Positions 5,732-7,881 of a stretch of DNA of 7,881 bases are shown here, in pieces. Source of the stretch: Rhodoferax sp. (lineage in GTDB: Bacteria > Pseudomonadota > Gammaproteobacteria > Burkholderiales > Burkholderiaceae_C); NCBI GenBank assembly GCA_030683195.1, contig JAUXQA010000039.1, positions 1 through 7,881 on the forward strand, given 5' to 3'. The notes under the pieces were generated by a model. It was not told the origin of the DNA, made no database searches, and was given only the letters and a program-made list of their open reading frames with translations. Both the position numbers and the translations under genes were made by a program. Position 1 is the stretch's first letter; every line of letters starts with the position of its first letter.

Positions 5732-7405
5732 ATGAAAAAAATCCTATTTATTGTCCCGATGCATATAACGTTTGAATCGTTTATGAATCCTGCTCACAAT
5801 TCAAGATCCTTTAAGAAAAAGGACGGTAAATATTACAATAGTCTTTCTACAGACCTGCCTCTTGGGCCACTCTCAATGAGTGCATACCTCAAGAAATTTG
5901 AAAATGTTGATGTAAAACTCATTGATTTCAATGCAGAAATTAATATGCTTGATGGGTTTGCGTATGATTGTTTTTATGATTGCTGCGTGGAACTCCTTAA
6001 GGGGCTCGATTATTCGCCAGACATAGTTGGTGTTTCTTCGCTCTTTAGTCCGTCATTCTTTAACTTCATGGATTGCGGAAAGGCAGCAAGAGAGCTATTT
6101 CCAAATGCCTTGGTAATTGGAGGTGGAAACATACCTACGAATAGCTACTCTCGAATTTTTAATGAGTTGAATTGCACCTATTTTGACGGTCTTTGTTTTG
6201 GCGAAGGTGAAAAGCCACTTCTGGGTCTTATTCAATCTCAAGACCCGTTTCTTTATATGAATGAGTCCAGCTCATGGATTACAAAGAAGAAGGTTGCAAA
6301 AGATGCTGATTTATTTCTTCCAAAGCATGATTTCATTGATGACCTCGATGAAATCCCATTCTTTGACTATGACTTATGCAACACAGAGAAGCATGCAACA
6401 AACCCTGTGACTAGTAGTTTTCATAGTGTCGAAAACCAGCTCGGTTTCCATATCATGACGTCTAGGGGCTGTCCCTATTTGTGCACCTTCTGCGCATCGC
6501 ATCGAACGCATGGTAGGAAGATGCGAGTTCATACGGTAGATAGAGTCCGAGCGGATCTCACCCGCTTGAGTGAAGAGTATGGCGCCACCACGGTTGTATT
6601 TCAGGACGATCACCTGATGAGCGACAAGGATCGCGTGTATGAGATATTGAAAATTGTGGGCGAGCTGAAATTGGAAGCATTATTCCAGAATGGATTAACG
6701 CTGTATGCGCTCGACAGGCCTATGTTGGAAGCATTTTATGCAGCTGGGGTTAGGCATTTGGTTTTGCCTGTTGAGTCGGGAAGTGAGAAGGTCTTGAAAG
6801 AGCAGATGCAAAAACCCTTGAAGTTTCGTATTTCAGAGCGGGTTGCCAAAGACTGTCGTGAAATTGGAATATATACAAATACAAATATATTGATTGGAAT
6901 GCCTGGTGAAACTAAGGCTGACCTAGATGAAGGTCGAATAAATTTAAGAAAGATTAAAACCAATTGGTTTAATATTGCATGTGCTAGCCCTATTGTTGGT
7001 AGTGACATGCATACCTTGGCAACTGAAAAAGGCTATATAAAGTTTGACACTTTGGGTTCTGATTATCGAAAGGCTGTGATTGAGACTGAAGATTTTACAC
7101 CTGAGTATATTCAGGAGTTTCAGTACTTGATGAATCTGGAGCTAAACTTTGTTTATAATAATGATATCTTGTTGGGTGAGTATGAGACTGCACTGAAGGC
7201 ATTTAAGAATGTCATCCGAATAAAGTCGGATCATGCATTCGCTCACTACTGTGCTGCTATCTGTTACAAGGGGATGGGTGATGACGCTAGCCACAATAAG
7301 CACATGGATTTGTATTTTGAAAACTCAAAAACTGAATTTTGGTTGAAGTATGTAAATTACTTCAAATTTCCATTGATGGTGAGCGATTCCGCTTTGGCTA
7401 TGTAG
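5732..7405 (+). CDS. Radical SAM protein with N-terminal B12-binding-like fold and C-terminal TPR-like segment
   Basis: 557 residues from the preferred start, where MKKILFIVPMH forms the first strand of a Rossmann-like cobalamin-binding fold. Residues 1-170 follow that fold: LIDFNAEIN (63-71), DIVGVSSLFSPSF (97-109), ALVIGGGN (126-133) and FGEGEKPL (156-163). The base-off ligand motif DxHxxG is absent, with DFNAE in its place, so B12 may bind base-on or not at all. The radical SAM core begins at SRGCPYLCTFCASH (Cys247, Cys251, Cys254) and continues through VVFQDDHL (288-295), LPVESGSE (345-352) and NILIGMPGET (385-394). Residues about 481-516 (LGEYETALKAFKNVIRI... with ICYKGMGD) look like one TPR unit. 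Related proteins include methyltransferases, cyclases and sugar- or lipid-modifying enzymes; the reaction here is unknown. Codon use is far more AT-rich than upstream genes except in the central core. The gap to the upstream gene is 46 bp. Confidence 0.88.
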   Translation: MKKILFIVPMHITFESFMNPAHNSRSFKKKDGKYYNSLSTDLPLGPLSMSAYLKKFENVDVKLIDFNAEINMLDGFAYDCFYDCCVELLKGLDYSPDIVGVSSLFSPSFFNFMDCGKAARELFPNALVIGGGNIPTNSYSRIFNELNCTYFDGLCFGEGEKPLLGLIQSQDPFLYMNESSSWITKKKVAKDADLFLPKHDFIDDLDEIPFFDYDLCNTEKHATNPVTSSFHSVENQLGFHIMTSRGCPYLCTFCASHRTHGRKMRVHTVDRVRADLTRLSEEYGATTVVFQDDHLMSDKDRVYEILKIVGELKLEALFQNGLTLYALDRPMLEAFYAAGVRHLVLPVESGSEKVLKEQMQKPLKFRISERVAKDCREIGIYTNTNILIGMPGETKADLDEGRINLRKIKTNWFNIACASPIVGSDMHTLATEKGYIKFDTLGSDYRKAVIETEDFTPEYIQEFQYLMNLELNFVYNNDILLGEYETALKAFKNVIRIKSDHAFAHYCAAICYKGMGDDASHNKHMDLYFENSKTEFWLKYVNYFKFPLMVSDSALAM

Positions 7406-7497
7406 GTGCCATTTACGGCCAGTGGGATGAATTTAATGTATTGTCGTTGTTAATATCTGAGTGAGTGCATGAGTACTCGTTCATCGTTTAAAAGATT

Positions 7498-7511
7498 TTG
7501 ACTTCGGTCAA
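7498..7511. terminator. Small TTCG-loop hairpin between convergent genes, possible weak terminator
   Basis: TTGAC-TTCG-GTCAA forms a five-pair stem with a TTCG loop, a very stable tetraloop in RNA on the plus strand (CGAA on the other). It lies 92 bp after the plus-strand gene and 3 bp after the stop of the minus-strand gene, where terminators are expected. The stem is short and no long T run follows. On the minus strand it is followed by AAATCTTTT; on the plus strand only by TATT. The rest of 7406-7514 shows nothing further. Confidence 0.3.
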
Positions 7512-7514
7512 TAT

Positions 7515-7881
7515 TCAATTCTTGGTTGAGGTATAGAATTGGGAGGTTTTGATGATCGATTTTTCGAGCGATATAGATTCAGTTATTTTGAAATCGCGTT
7601 TGATCAAACTTATGTCTGGGATGTAGAAGTTCCTTGCGAAATTTCCAATATCCGAAGTTTGAAGGGCTTTGATAGTCACCTTGCTTTTTGAAGCAAGAAC
7701 GTCTTTGGTGAGGCGGGCCAAATTTTCGATGGAGATTGATCTAGATGACCCAACGTTATGTATGGATTTATTCTTGTCGCTCAGCATTAACCGAATTAAC
7801 CAGTTGGTTGCATCACCCATGTACAAATAAGACCTTACAGGGCTGCCATCACCAGTGATGACTATTTCTTCATTGTGGATA
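7515..7881 (-). CDS. NAD-dependent sugar epimerase/dehydratase, C-terminal part (5' end outside window)
   Basis: The minus-strand frame is open from the right edge to a TGA at 7515-7517, giving about 122 residues. It begins IHNEEIVITGDGSPVRSYLYMGDATNWL, then IHNVGSSRSISIENLARLT, and ends ISLEKSIIKTSQFY. GDGSPVRSYLYxxD, NVGS followed by S-I-ENLA, and the final amphipathic helix are typical of the substrate-binding C-terminal part of extended-SDR nucleotide-sugar epimerases/dehydratases of the RfbB/GalE/WbpP superfamily. The Rossmann domain and catalytic Tyr-Lys lie beyond the window, so substrate and exact reaction cannot be told. A TTG at 7826 could be read as a start, but the frame continues upstream in family-like sequence, so it is internal. 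It is AT-rich like the gene it faces and convergent with it, so it belongs to a separate transcript. Confidence 0.85.
   Translation of the reverse strand, partial: IHNEEIVITGDGSPVRSYLYMGDATNWLIRLMLSDKNKSIHNVGSSRSISIENLARLTKDVLASKSKVTIKALQTSDIGNFARNFYIPDISLIKRDFKITESISLEKSIIKTSQFYTSTKN

Noticed and set aside
7516..7541. Inverted repeat CAATTCT / AGAATTG with a 12-base loop
   Set aside because: It is inside the coding 3' end of the minus-strand gene, AT-rich and only seven pairs, which is expected by chance in such sequence.
1..7881. CRISPR arrays, tRNA or rRNA genes, insertion sequences
   Set aside because: No spaced direct repeats, cloverleaf-like sequences, transposase frames or terminal inverted repeats were seen on either strand.

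Overview
The window is part of a surface-polysaccharide (O-antigen, capsule or exopolysaccharide) gene cluster of a Gram-negative bacterium. Five genes read left to right. A sixth, cut by the right edge, converges on them. The first ~5.6 kb is moderately GC-rich, and the dideoxysugar enzymes closely resemble proteobacterial ones. A betaproteobacterium (Burkholderiales-like) would fit, but that is inference from general style and not from a marker gene.

Region 1 (1-2111) carries two consecutive enzymes of CDP-3,6-dideoxyhexose synthesis. These are the C-terminal ~260 residues of CDP-glucose 4,6-dehydratase (RfbG/DdhB) and a complete RfbH/DdhC (E1), the PMP- and [2Fe-2S]-dependent C-3 dehydrase. 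RfbH keeps the diagnostic His in place of the PLP lysine, but the fourth cysteine of the known cluster motif C-X57-C-X-C-X7-C is a serine here.

Region 2 (2169-5685) follows a 57-bp AT-rich gap. It holds a three-domain protein (NeuB-type barrel, SAF/antifreeze-like domain, C-terminal cupin), a radical SAM protein with a short three-cysteine C-terminal extension, and a 266-residue protein I do not recognise. The NeuB part keeps the catalytic and metal-binding core but differs at several positions that recognise the N-acetylmannosamine-type acceptor. It is therefore probably a PEP-aldol synthase acting on another sugar or aldehyde.

Region 3 (about 5690-7881) is clearly more AT-rich. It holds a second radical SAM protein, of the N-terminal 'B12-binding-fold' type without the cobalamin-ligand His, ending in a TPR-like segment. 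After a 109-bp intergenic stretch with a small TTCG-loop hairpin comes the C-terminal part of an NAD-dependent sugar epimerase/dehydratase on the minus strand.

Taken together, the locus combines nucleotide-dideoxyhexose enzymes, a divergent nonulosonate-synthase-like fusion and two different radical SAM enzymes. The likely product is an unusual modified sugar or sugar substituent. The part of most interest is the block 2169-5685: fusion synthase, radical SAM/twitch enzyme and orphan protein.
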